6,510 bases of DNA from JBNJEM01 sp051745935 (GTDB lineage: Bacteria > Planctomycetota > Planctomycetia > Pirellulales > Pirellulaceae): positions 1-6,510 of the forward strand of contig JBNJEM010000456.1 in assembly GCA_051745935.1 (NCBI GenBank). Direction: 5' to 3'. Of this stretch, positions 1-6,115 are shown piece after piece (position 1 is the first letter of the stretch; the number at the start of each line of letters is the position of its first letter). The notes beneath the pieces were generated by a model that was given only the letters and a program-made list of their open reading frames with translations, did not search any database and had not been told where the DNA came from. The translations under genes and the position numbers were made by a program.

Positions 1-144
1 GTTTTTTAGGTCTCTTAGAGGTCCTTTCGTCTCAATACCGGCGAAACGAACGGCGCAACAATATGGATGGCAACGACTTGGAGTTTTTCCTCACCCCACG
101 CCTCGGGCGGGGCCGACGAGGGCAGTTTGGGTGGCCACGGAGCC

Positions 145-1314
145 TCAATATCGCAGCGCGGCAAGGGCCGGCTGCTCGCCGGGAATCTGATCGCGGCGTA
201 CGGCATGCACCGTCGCGCCTTGATCGAGAGCGCTGACCAAGGCCAAGTTGAGCAATTCGTCGTCCTCTGGCTTCGGAGTCTCGTGGATGTCCAGCCGTCG
301 CTGGTCGGCGTGGAAACAGCCCCAAAACTGGTGATCCTCGGCCACCAGAAGGGTGCCCACGCGCCCGTCCTGCGCTGCTACCAAAATGTCTTCCAGGCTA
401 TCGGCCGCCTGGGCGTGGTTCGCCGCTTGATGACACCGCGCGACACTTCTGTCCCGCCCTTGGGTCACTTCGGGGGCGACGATCTTCCAAGCCATTTCCC
501 CCAGTGCCTCGGGTCTTTTATGGTCCGGATTGCCCGCCACTGGGCGCTCCCTTACCCCCGGATAGCGGGTCGCCCCGCGATAGATCGCGGCTAACCGCTC
601 ATCGCACGCGAGAACCAACGGCATCCGGCGGGGGCCAACGGCATTAAGCAAACGCTGATCGATAAGTCGGGAGTATTCAAGCAGACGCTGTTTGCGTTCC
701 GATTCCACGTCCTCCCCGGGGTGCCCGTGAAAGACCCCTGTTCGTTCACCCCCGGCCGCATGTCCCCTCGACGGCAATTCGCTGTGGAACTGAAGTTGAG
801 ATTCTTCTTCGACGTGACGCATCATCTCCTCCAAGTTTTCTGGCCACCCAGGCAAAGGGACCTCCTCGGCTGAATGCCGACTACACTCCAACAGTCGCAC
901 TTGCTTAGGGCTCAGCGCCAGCACATAGAATCGCGCGTCCTCGTCGAGAACCTTCGCCAGGGGGACGAGATAGCAGCGTTGGCCTACCACGACACGTTCC
1001 GGTAGCGAAAACGGGACGCTGTACAAGTGCGTCTTCCCGGCGGCGAGAAACGCCGCCAGTCCCGACCGCTGATGCGACCAGAAGGATACATCGTCAATCA
1101 ATTCCAGTAGGGGGGCCAGGCGCCGGCGAACGTCGGCGGCGCGATGCCCCCGAGCCACCAGCGTTTCCTCAGCCGTTCTAATGAGGTTTTTCAGCCGAAT
1201 CGGGTCCTGATTGACTTCTCGCCCCATGGAATGAGTGGGCATCAGCACCGAGACAGAGTCTGCCTCGGCGATTTCCGCAAGACGATAAAAATCTCTAGGC
1301 GTAAGCAAGTTCAT
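145..1314 (-). CDS. baeRF-type protein (bacterial archaeo-eukaryotic release factor-like), 389 aa
   Basis: The product resembles the baeRF group, bacterial relatives of archaeal/eukaryotic peptide release factor 1, which are thought to act at the ribosome in rescue or quality control. I recognise the family from the N-terminal block DFYRLAEI (residues 8-15) followed by VSVLMPTH and GREVNQDPIRLKNL (about 21-44). An RNase H-like middle part begins near RFYVLALSPKQVRLLE (128-143), a Gly-rich loop with FHGH lies at 182-199, and a C-terminal part (about 230-389) contains ERPVAGNPD, TLLVAEDH and the end LAALRY. It has no signal peptide or membrane segment, so it is probably cytosolic. The ATG at 1312-1314 opens the conserved N-terminal block; only a weak GGTGATGG lies upstream. 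The stop TGA is at 145-147. The gene stands alone, divergent from the lipoprotein gene. The exact baeRF subfamily (3 or 7 are my guesses) and the molecular function are not established from sequence alone. Confidence 0.8.
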   Translation of the reverse strand: MNLLTPRDFYRLAEIAEADSVSVLMPTHSMGREVNQDPIRLKNLIRTAEETLVARGHRAADVRRRLAPLLELIDDVSFWSHQRSGLAAFLAAGKTHLYSVPFSLPERVVVGQRCYLVPLAKVLDEDARFYVLALSPKQVRLLECSRHSAEEVPLPGWPENLEEMMRHVEEESQLQFHSELPSRGHAAGGERTGVFHGHPGEDVESERKQRLLEYSRLIDQRLLNAVGPRRMPLVLACDERLAAIYRGATRYPGVRERPVAGNPDHKRPEALGEMAWKIVAPEVTQGRDRSVARCHQAANHAQAADSLEDILVAAQDGRVGTLLVAEDHQFWGCFHADQRRLDIHETPKPEDDELLNLALVSALDQGATVHAVRRDQIPGEQPALAALRY

Positions 1315-1570
1315 AGTCCATCACCGATTGATTCTTTTGTAAGTGAACACAACGTGATATCCACGCACCGAGTTACCGTTGAGCGCGCCATCGACCCCGG
1401 AAACGCTCGTCTCGCCTTCGGAGAGCTCTTATGGCGGAAAACACGTGGACACGAGTTCATCCGTCGGTTTCCCGTGAGATCCCCGGTTTTGCCAGGCGTG
1501 TTGAGCTCCCGAGTCCAACCATCCAACCCCAGGAACGCTTGCCGCCATCGAACAACAACTGCCCTCCCGA

Positions 1571-1594
1571 CACCTTACCTAACACCTTACCTAA
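1571..1594. repeat. 12-bp tandem direct repeat (CACCTTACCTAA x2)
   Basis: Two perfect adjacent copies of CACCTTACCTAA are followed by a partial third copy that begins CAACCT. The repeat lies about 195 bp upstream of the lipoprotein start in the divergent spacer. Tandem spacing of 12 bp is close to one helical turn and could suit a regulator, but a slippage product is equally possible. No function can be assigned. Confidence 0.7.
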
Positions 1595-1775
1595 CAACCT
1601 GCGTAGCAAAGGGCGCGCCGGGAGTATTCGCAGGCGGGCCTTTTGGAGTCCGTGGGCTCTTTTGGGGGCATCGGTACGCGGATTGCACTCGTACTTGACC
1701 GACGTGTTTCGCGCTGCTTCACGGCCACCGAGCAAATGATAAGGGCGCGATGCGGTTTTTCAACCATTCCAGACC

Positions 1776-1783
1776 AAGGAGGT
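1776..1783 (+). promoter_or_regulatory. strong Shine-Dalgarno site for the lipoprotein gene
   Basis: AAGGAGGT is a near-perfect anti-16S match placed 6 nt before the ATG at 1790. It decides the start: the frame is open upstream to 1643, but only the ATG at 1790 has a ribosome site and places a lipoprotein signal peptide at the N-terminus. Confidence 0.9.
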
Positions 1784-1789
1784 CACACC

Positions 1790-2398
1790 ATGAGAATCTT
1801 GTCCTTCCCATTTTACGTGCTACTGTTGAGCGTCGTTATCGGGTGCGCCGAGGGGGACCCAACGCCACGCCCCCCTCTGGTCCCGGAGGAATCAGACTCG
1901 AAAACCACCGAGGCGAAGAAAACCACCGAGGCGAAGAAAACCACCGAGACGGATCAGAGCCAAAAGGACACGGACACGTCGGCTCAAGACGTGTCCGCCA
2001 AGCAAGTGAAACAGAAACTTGACGAAGCAACCAAGGCGGTCGCGGAGTACTCGGAGAAACAGACGCAAGAGGCCTTGGCGAAAGCGCGAAACAGCCTCGA
2101 TGAGCTCAAACAAGAAACGGCCGCACTGAAAAACAACGTGGGCCAGTTGCGGCAAGCAGCGCAAGAAAAGCTGCAACAATCCGTGGATCAACTGGAAGGA
2201 CGCCTCCAAGATGCCCAACAGCGGCTCGGCAAGCTGCCGGACGCGGGGGAGGACGCTTGGGAAGAGGCGGCGGACGATCTTGAAGAATCCATGGATAATC
2301 TGAAGGCCGCGTATGACGACGCGGCTTCCAGTCTTAAGAAGGCCATGGCGGAAAGTGGTAAGGAGCAGTCGAAACAGCCGGCGAGCGATCAAGAGTGA
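1790..2398 (+). CDS. coiled-coil lipoprotein of unknown function, 202 aa
   Basis: This is a predicted exported lipoprotein. Residues 1-18 form a short signal peptide (MRILSFPFYVLLLSVVIG) ending in a V-I-G-C lipobox, with the lipidated Cys at 19. Ala at position +2 would favour outer-membrane placement by the E. coli rule, which may not hold here. Residues 20-65 are a Pro/Thr/Lys/Glu-rich linker containing a K-T-T-E-A-K repeat from residue 38. From about 68 to 190 the protein is almost entirely charged amphipathic helix rich in Ala, Lys, Glu and Gln, broken near 148-154 (GKLPDAG), so a long coiled coil or apolipoprotein-like helical bundle is expected. There is no catalytic motif. The gene is monocistronic, divergent from the baeRF-type gene and convergent with the M50 protease gene. 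A structural role in the envelope is only an inference from its form. Confidence 0.85.
   Translation: MRILSFPFYVLLLSVVIGCAEGDPTPRPPLVPEESDSKTTEAKKTTEAKKTTETDQSQKDTDTSAQDVSAKQVKQKLDEATKAVAEYSEKQTQEALAKARNSLDELKQETAALKNNVGQLRQAAQEKLQQSVDQLEGRLQDAQQRLGKLPDAGEDAWEEAADDLEESMDNLKAAYDDAASSLKKAMAESGKEQSKQPASDQE
1901..1948 (+). repeat. 18-bp in-frame tandem repeat coding K-T-T-E-A-K
   Basis: Two identical 18-bp units (AAAACCACCGAGGCGAAG at 1901-1918 and 1919-1936) and a partial third (to 1948) lie inside the lipoprotein gene. The copies are identical at the DNA level, codon for codon, which points to recent expansion by slippage or unequal exchange. The repeat lengthens the charged linker between the lipid anchor and the helical domain. 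Confidence 0.9.
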
Positions 2399-2432
2399 GT
2401 TCACCGTTCCCTAGGAGCGGCGAGGAACTCAC
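2395..2432 (+). terminator. two-tier hairpin overlapping the lipoprotein stop codon
   Basis: GTGAGTTC (2395-2402, containing the TGA stop) pairs perfectly with GAACTCAC (2425-2432). Nested inside, 2404-2410 pairs with 2414-2420 through seven pairs including one G-U, with a 3-nt CTA loop. There is no T-tract after it, so it is not a classic intrinsic terminator. A transcript-end or 3'-stabilising structure is the likely role. The pairing is read directly from the sequence; the role is inferred. Confidence 0.5.
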
Positions 2433-2696
2433 GATGTGATTCACACCGCTCGCGCGATGCCGCCGGGCGAGACTCAGGTGGCATCCGTGTGCCGGCACGA
2501 ACAGGGCGATTATTCTTACTCAAAGTGTAAGTGTTTCGCGCCCTTCGAACGGCCCTGACGCTGGAAAAGCCCTGGTTTCAGGTCGTATCCAAGGGGGTGG
2601 AATTGGAATCCGTGACGGGTACAGGCATGGCCGACAAGCCCTCGAAAGCCGGGCTTTACCAGCTCGTCGAGACGCGACGCTTGCCGTTTGAGATCG
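2399..2696. other. convergent intergenic spacer
   Basis: The spacer separates the 3' ends of the lipoprotein gene and the M50 protease gene. Besides the hairpins at 2395-2432 and 2456-2498, it holds AAGCCC (2636-2641) pairing with GGGCTT (2651-2656), and CGTCG (2665-2669) pairing with CGACG (2675-2679). On the minus strand these last two lie just after the protease stop codon and could help end its transcript. A GTG-initiated open frame at 2531-2728 runs into the protease gene antisense; I do not consider it a gene. Confidence 0.55.
2456..2498. terminator. further hairpins in the convergent spacer
   Basis: GATGCCGCC (2456-2464) pairs with GGTGGCATC (2477-2485) through nine pairs, one of them G-U, with a 12-nt loop. 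Immediately after it lies the perfect 10-bp palindrome GTGCCGGCAC (2489-2498). Neither is followed by a T-run on either strand. Their place between two converging genes suggests a bidirectional stop region. Confidence 0.4.
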
Positions 2697-3830
2697 TTAC
2701 TCCTCCAATTGCAGCTTCAGAGAGATGAGCCCACTGATGTCTTTCAGGGCGATGACGCCGCGAAGCTGGTCGCCTTCGACCACCAGCAGCCGAGATTGTC
2801 CATCGCCGCTCATCTTTTGAAAGGCTTCCATGGCGTCAGTCTCGGGACTCACCGAATTCTCAGTCGTACATTGCTCGGCGAGCTCACCGACGGTCCGCTC
2901 CCCCCACTGCTCGCGCGGCACCTCTTTCACCTGTCGCGTGGTGATACACCCCACTAGACGCCCATCCTCGTCGATGACCGGAAACATCTTGAAATGGTAG
3001 CGGTACACGTAGTTTTCGACTAAATCTTCAATGGAAATGGACGGCGGCACGGTTTGTGCGTCGGTGCGCATCATTTCTTTGACTTGCGCGCCACTGAGCA
3101 CGCGACGGACTAGTACCTGTTGGTAAGAGCTTTCCGAGGCCGCTCGCAAGAACAGGCCAAGGAGTATCCACCACATACCGGCGATATAATTCTCGGTGGC
3201 GACGAGATTCATGACCCCCATGAAAACCAGAAAAAGAGCAAAAGCAGAGCCGGCATGCGTGGCGATCCGCGTCGCCCACCGTAAGTTGTCCTTCAACTTC
3301 CACAGAATCGCGCGAAGTATGCGACCGCCGTCCAAGGGAAACGCGGGAATTAGATTGAACACCACCAGCACGCCGTTGATCCAGGCTATAAAGGCCAAGA
3401 CCGCCGTCACGGGCGTGGCCCAACCGAGGTTGGTCCCCACGGTAGACAGGCCCAACGCCGCGCCGGAGACCAGTACGCTGGCAATGGGCCCGGCAATGGC
3501 CATCATGAATTCCGCCACGGGCGTGTCAGGCTCCTCGTCCATCTGGGCCACGCCGCCGAAAATGAACAAGCGAATGCCGCTCATCTCCAAGCCGTACTGC
3601 CGGGCCACCAATGAGTGAGAGAACTCGTGGAACACGATGGACGCAAATAGTCCCAGGGCCCCGAACACTCCCATCCACCAGTACGAGGTCGTCGACAGGT
3701 TCTCATGGAAACGCGGAAAATACCCGGTCGCCAACGACCAGGTCACCAGCACGGCAATAATCAGCCAACTGACGTCAATCTCGACCGTGAACCCAAACAG
3801 CTTGAATAACCGAATTCCTCGACCAAACAT
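2697..3830 (-). CDS. M50 family (site-2 protease type) zinc metalloprotease with two CBS domains, 377 aa
   Basis: The product is an intramembrane metalloprotease of the S2P/SpoIVFB type that cuts substrates within the membrane. The zinc-binding HEFSH motif is at residues 68-72, with Glu69 catalytic, and the third ligand is Asp167 in the LDGGR motif (NLIPAFPLDGGR, 159-170). All key residues are present, so it should be active. Hydrophobic segments lie near 19-38, 52-78, 106-130, 138-162 and 190-230. Two CBS domains follow at about 248-305 and 314-374; in this family they are thought to bind adenine nucleotides and tune activity, so energy sensing is a reasonable inference. Length and layout match CBS-containing M50B proteases. 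The ATG at 3828-3830 is preceded by GAGGAG six nt upstream. The gene is monocistronic, convergent with the lipoprotein gene and divergent from the sulfatase gene. Its natural substrate cannot be told; no anti-sigma factor gene is adjacent. Confidence 0.93.
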   Translation of the reverse strand: MFGRGIRLFKLFGFTVEIDVSWLIIAVLVTWSLATGYFPRFHENLSTTSYWWMGVFGALGLFASIVFHEFSHSLVARQYGLEMSGIRLFIFGGVAQMDEEPDTPVAEFMMAIAGPIASVLVSGAALGLSTVGTNLGWATPVTAVLAFIAWINGVLVVFNLIPAFPLDGGRILRAILWKLKDNLRWATRIATHAGSAFALFLVFMGVMNLVATENYIAGMWWILLGLFLRAASESSYQQVLVRRVLSGAQVKEMMRTDAQTVPPSISIEDLVENYVYRYHFKMFPVIDEDGRLVGCITTRQVKEVPREQWGERTVGELAEQCTTENSVSPETDAMEAFQKMSGDGQSRLLVVEGDQLRGVIALKDISGLISLKLQLEE

Positions 3831-3836
3831 CTCTAG

Positions 3837-3842
3837 CTCCTC
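3837..3842 (-). promoter_or_regulatory. Shine-Dalgarno site for the M50 protease gene
   Basis: On the minus strand GAGGAG lies 6 nt before the ATG at 3828-3830, which supports that start. The sequence further upstream shows a CTATAC box but no matching -35 element at normal spacing, so no promoter is called. Confidence 0.75.
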
Positions 3843-3998
3843 GTATAGGCTTTGTCGTGCTTTTCCGCTGTTTCAATCCCCGGCGATGCAAATCGCGCGC
3901 CGAGTTCAGCGGAAGCTCGAGGCCGGAGGCGGTGGCGTGATGGAACGAGATGTGGCCGAATCACGACACGATGTCGCTGCCGCTCGGACAAGTCGTCG

Positions 3999-4137
3999 TG
4001 GCGCCCACGGGGTGGCTGCATGTTCCATGGTGAACCCTCGCACCGTGATATCATGGACTCCCGGCTGTTCCGGTACGATACCCGCGGGGCCCATGTCAAG
4101 ATGACCGGCCTCCCGCGGTTCGAGACTTCGTGATGGT
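3999..4137 (-). pseudogene. possible remnant of a right-handed beta-helix protein gene
   Basis: Read on the minus strand, the frame through 4137-3999 gives, after a stop at its left edge, a stretch containing GIVPEQPGVHDITVRGFTM and then EHAATPWAP. The pattern of a G-V-x-x-I-T-V-R-G-F-T-M rung followed by HAAT-x-WAP reminds me of carbohydrate-active parallel beta-helix proteins in planctomycetes, which commonly continue P-T-A-E-Q. Here the likeness stops at WAP. In a neighbouring frame LSERQ and VVIRPH follow, as if a frameshift had occurred. The fragment is far too short for a real member (usually several hundred residues), has no ribosome site and no intact start. The similarity is from memory, and a chance match is quite possible. 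Confidence 0.3.
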
Positions 4138-4167
4138 CAGCCACCAGCGATTAGGGTACACTGGTGG
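4134..4167 (+). promoter_or_regulatory. candidate sulfatase promoter with flanking inverted repeat
   Basis: TACACT (4157-4162) could be a -10 box, with TGGTCA (4134-4139, 4 of 6 matches to TTGACA) 17 bp upstream. A perfect 7-bp inverted repeat, CCACCAG (4141-4147) and CTGGTGG (4161-4167), lies between and over these elements with a 13-bp spacer, so a repressor bound there would cover the -10 box. This would leave a leader of about 155 nt. The boxes are weak; only the inverted repeat is certain. Confidence 0.3.
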
Positions 4168-4292
4168 GCGCTGTCACGCTTTCCGTTCCGTCACACTTTG
4201 GCAGTGGGAACATCGCGAGTCGGCGAAACGCCGTGGGCGGACAATTCAACGGTATGGTTTCGATTGAAGGTACCGTCCGGGCGCATGATCAC

Positions 4293-4320
4293 AAACCGTA
4301 ATCCGCGGTTTAGCAAAGGG
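4293..4320 (+). promoter_or_regulatory. small hairpin and ribosome binding site before the sulfatase gene
   Basis: AAACCG (4293-4298) pairs with CGGTTT (4306-4311) around a 7-nt loop, ending 3 nt before AAAGGG (4315-4320), the likely Shine-Dalgarno site. That site is 5 nt from the ATG at 4326 and 8 nt from the next ATG at 4329, so either codon may initiate. The hairpin could modulate access to the ribosome site, though six pairs make it only moderately stable. Confidence 0.4.
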
Positions 4321-4325
4321 TTTAA

Positions 4326-5777
4326 ATGATGAAGACTAACACGTTGTTCATTCGATCCGGGCTGTGCCTGTTTTTGTGGCTGGCCTTGGTGATCCCCGGC
4401 GTGGGTGCCGCGAGCCCGCCAAACTTCGTTTTTTTCCTGGTCGACGATCTGGGGTGGGCGGACCTGGGGGTGCAGGGAAGCGATTTTTACGAGACGCCGC
4501 ATATTGATTCGCTGGCGGCAAGCGGGATGCGATTCACGCAAGCCTACGCGGCGGCGAGTGTCTGCTCACCCACTCGGGCCAGTATCATGACCGGACGCCA
4601 TCCGGTTCGGGTCGACATCACCGATTGGATTCCGGGCAGGCGCGCGCCAAAGGACGCGAAATTCCTGCATGTCAACGACAGGAATGAACTGCCGCTCAGC
4701 GAAGTAACCATTGCTGAAACGCTCAAGGAAAATGGATACCAAACGTTCTTCGCCGGCAAATGGCATTTGGGAAGTGAAGGATTCTTGCCCACGGATCAAG
4801 GCTTCGATATCAACATTGGCGGGCATCACAGAGGGTCGCCGCCAGGTGGCTACTACGCGCCCTGGAACAACCCGTATCTTGAGGCGAAGAATCCGGACGA
4901 ATACCTGACGGAACGGTTAACGGACGAGTCGATCTCGTTCATGCGACAACGAGATGACTCCCAGCCTTTTTTCCTGTACCTTTCCTACTACAACGTGCAC
5001 ACGCCCATCCAGGCCTACAAAAAGCGGATTGATCGTTTCCAGGAGAAGGCCGATCATTTGGAACCGGAAAACGTGCCGCCCCGCAAGGAACGCCGAGGGA
5101 TGTCCCGCATGCGACAGGATAATCCCGCGTACGCGTCCATGGTGGCCGCCGTCGACGACAGTGTAGGGGCGGTTTTGGAGTCGCTGGAGGAACTGGGCAT
5201 CAAGGAAAACACCGTGGTTGTCTTCTTCTCCGACAACGGGGGACTTTGCACGAAACGCCGGCCAGGGCCGACCTGTAATCTGCCCTTGCGAGCGGGGAAG
5301 GGCTGGTTGTATGAAGGGGGGATCCGAGAGCCCATGGTCGTCCGCGCGCCCGGCGTTACGGAGCCGGGAAGTGTTTGCGATACCCCGGTCATCAGCATGG
5401 ACTTCTTCCCGACAATCCTCGAGCTGGCCGGGATGCCGCTCCGTCCCGAACGGCATGTCGATGGCACGAGCCTTTTGCCACTTCTACGTGGACAAGCCCC
5501 CGATCAATCCCGAAAACTCGCGTGGCACTATCCGCACTACCACGGTTCCACCTGGGCGCCCGGCGCGGCCATCCGCCACGGCGAGTGGAAGCTGATCGAA
5601 TTCTACGAGTACGACGAAGTAGAGCTGTACAATATCGAAGCCGACCCCGGCGAGACGCGTGATTTGAGCGGCGAGTTGCCGGAACGCACGGCGGAATTGC
5701 GAAAAGAACTCCGCCAGTGGCAACAGTCGATGGACGCCAAGATGCCGCGGCTAAACCCCGACCGGGCAGAGGACTGA
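4326..5777 (+). CDS. secreted formylglycine-dependent sulfatase (family S1), 483 aa
   Basis: The enzyme hydrolyses sulfate esters, probably on a sulfated polysaccharide outside the cytoplasm. Residues 1-29 form a signal peptide (hydrophobic core near 12-28, likely cut after GVGA). The metal-binding pair is Asp40-Asp41 in LVDDLGWADLG. The catalytic motif C-S-P-T-R is at 80-84, where Cys80 is oxidised to formylglycine by a separate maturase. Other active-site motifs follow: GKWHLG (144-149, with Lys145 and His147), VHTP (His225 in YYNVHTP), FSDNGG (301-306, Asp303 and Asn304 as metal ligands) and RAGKGWLYEGGIREP (322-336, with Lys325). The C-terminal subdomain contains HGEWKLIEF and VELYNIEADPGETRDLS. 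All core residues are present. Length fits COG3119 sulfatases; subfamily S1_16 is my guess. Substrate cannot be read from sequence. Two cysteines at 308 and 317 are unusual. No maturase or glycoside hydrolase gene is in the window. Confidence 0.95.
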   Translation: MMKTNTLFIRSGLCLFLWLALVIPGVGAASPPNFVFFLVDDLGWADLGVQGSDFYETPHIDSLAASGMRFTQAYAAASVCSPTRASIMTGRHPVRVDITDWIPGRRAPKDAKFLHVNDRNELPLSEVTIAETLKENGYQTFFAGKWHLGSEGFLPTDQGFDINIGGHHRGSPPGGYYAPWNNPYLEAKNPDEYLTERLTDESISFMRQRDDSQPFFLYLSYYNVHTPIQAYKKRIDRFQEKADHLEPENVPPRKERRGMSRMRQDNPAYASMVAAVDDSVGAVLESLEELGIKENTVVVFFSDNGGLCTKRRPGPTCNLPLRAGKGWLYEGGIREPMVVRAPGVTEPGSVCDTPVISMDFFPTILELAGMPLRPERHVDGTSLLPLLRGQAPDQSRKLAWHYPHYHGSTWAPGAAIRHGEWKLIEFYEYDEVELYNIEADPGETRDLSGELPERTAELRKELRQWQQSMDAKMPRLNPDRAED

Positions 5778-5835
5778 GCAGCGGACAAGAAATAATTGTC
5801 GCATGACCCGGGCCGCGGCCGGGGGGAGGTCAATG

Positions 5836-5860
5836 CCCTCGGCTTGTCCGAGGGATTATT
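5836..5860 (+). terminator. probable terminator hairpin after the sulfatase gene
   Basis: CCCTCGG (5836-5842) pairs perfectly with CCGAGGG (5848-5854) around the 5-nt loop CTTGT, and is followed by ATTATT. It lies 59 nt after the stop codon at 5775-5777. The stem is GC-rich and compact, but the following T-rich tract is short and broken, so efficiency is uncertain. Confidence 0.45.
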
Positions 5861-5912
5861 ACGTTGCTCGCTACATTGCGCGCGCCCCTTCCCGGTTTCG
5901 CTCCGTGACCGT

Positions 5913-5940
5913 CGAAGGCTCGGCAACGCGGGGGCCTTCG
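5913..5940. terminator. second hairpin downstream of the sulfatase gene
   Basis: CGAAGGCTC (5913-5921) pairs with the segment 5932-5940 (GGGCCTTCG) through nine pairs, one of them G-U, around a 10-nt loop. The sequence after it is moderately T-rich but has no pure T-run. It overlaps the outer edge of the inverted-repeat arm that begins at 5936. It could be a back-up terminator or part of the repeat element. Confidence 0.4.
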
Positions 5941-5974
5941 TCATTCATGATTCCTTGTTCGATATTCAGTATTC
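5936..5974 (+). repeat. arm A of a 39-bp imperfect inverted repeat
   Basis: This arm matches the reverse complement of 6116-6154 at 32 of 39 positions. Shared blocks are TCATTC, ATTCCTTG, TCGATATTC and TATTC, with substitutions but no gaps. The motif resembles a short AT-rich intergenic repeat that I recall from many PVC genomes; that recollection has not been checked. Confidence 0.75.
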
Positions 5975-6115
5975 AATTCCCTTTCCAGCTGCCATCCGTA
6001 TCCCCTGTGCGCTCATTGTCCATGCGCCATGGACTCCTTAGAAGGACGATTGCATTTTGGACCGCGAAGCCCCCAAAGTTCACGGAAACTTTTGGAACCA
6101 CAAAGAGCACGGAGG

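Larger units (their letters stand above)
1315..1789. other. divergent intergenic spacer without a credible gene
   Basis: This 475-bp spacer separates the starts of the baeRF-type gene and the lipoprotein gene, so both promoters should lie here. Open frames in it give proteins of mixed composition with no recognisable domain, and none has a convincing start signal. I could not find a -35/-10 pair good enough to call in either direction. The only clear structure is a 12-bp tandem direct repeat at 1571-1594 and the strong ribosome binding site at the right edge. Confidence 0.6.
3831..4325. other. divergent spacer between protease and sulfatase genes
   Basis: No intact gene is evident in these 495 bp. 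The left two thirds hold overlapping frames on both strands, one of which may be a decayed beta-helix fragment (3999-4137, minus). The right third is the probable control region of the sulfatase gene, with an inverted repeat at 4141-4167 and a small hairpin next to the ribosome site. Confidence 0.55.

Noticed and set aside
67..594. A 175-aa plus-strand frame opposite the baeRF-type gene
   Set aside because: It is the antisense shadow of a recognisable protein in GC-rich DNA and shows no domain of its own.
1311..1526. A 71-aa minus-strand frame whose TGA overlaps the baeRF-type start codon (ATGA), suggesting translational coupling
   Set aside because: It depends on a TTG start, has no recognisable product and only a weak GGGG upstream. 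One overlap is easily due to chance.
1892..2404. A 170-aa minus-strand frame opposite the lipoprotein gene, rich in Leu, Arg and Phe
   Set aside because: Its repetitive L-G-G-F-L-R tail is just the reverse of the 18-bp repeat; the plus-strand gene has the ribosome site and signal peptide.
2435..2445. TGTGATTCACA as a CRP-like operator
   Set aside because: It is too short, lies downstream of a gene between converging 3' ends, and has only a 1-nt centre, unlike real CRP sites.
2531..2728. A 65-aa plus-strand frame starting with GTG in the convergent spacer
   Set aside because: There is no Shine-Dalgarno site, it runs antisense into the protease gene, and its sequence matches nothing I know.
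3833..4144. A 103-aa minus-strand frame directly upstream of the M50 protease gene
   Set aside because: No domain or ribosome site is visible; at most it contains shifted pieces of the possible beta-helix remnant.
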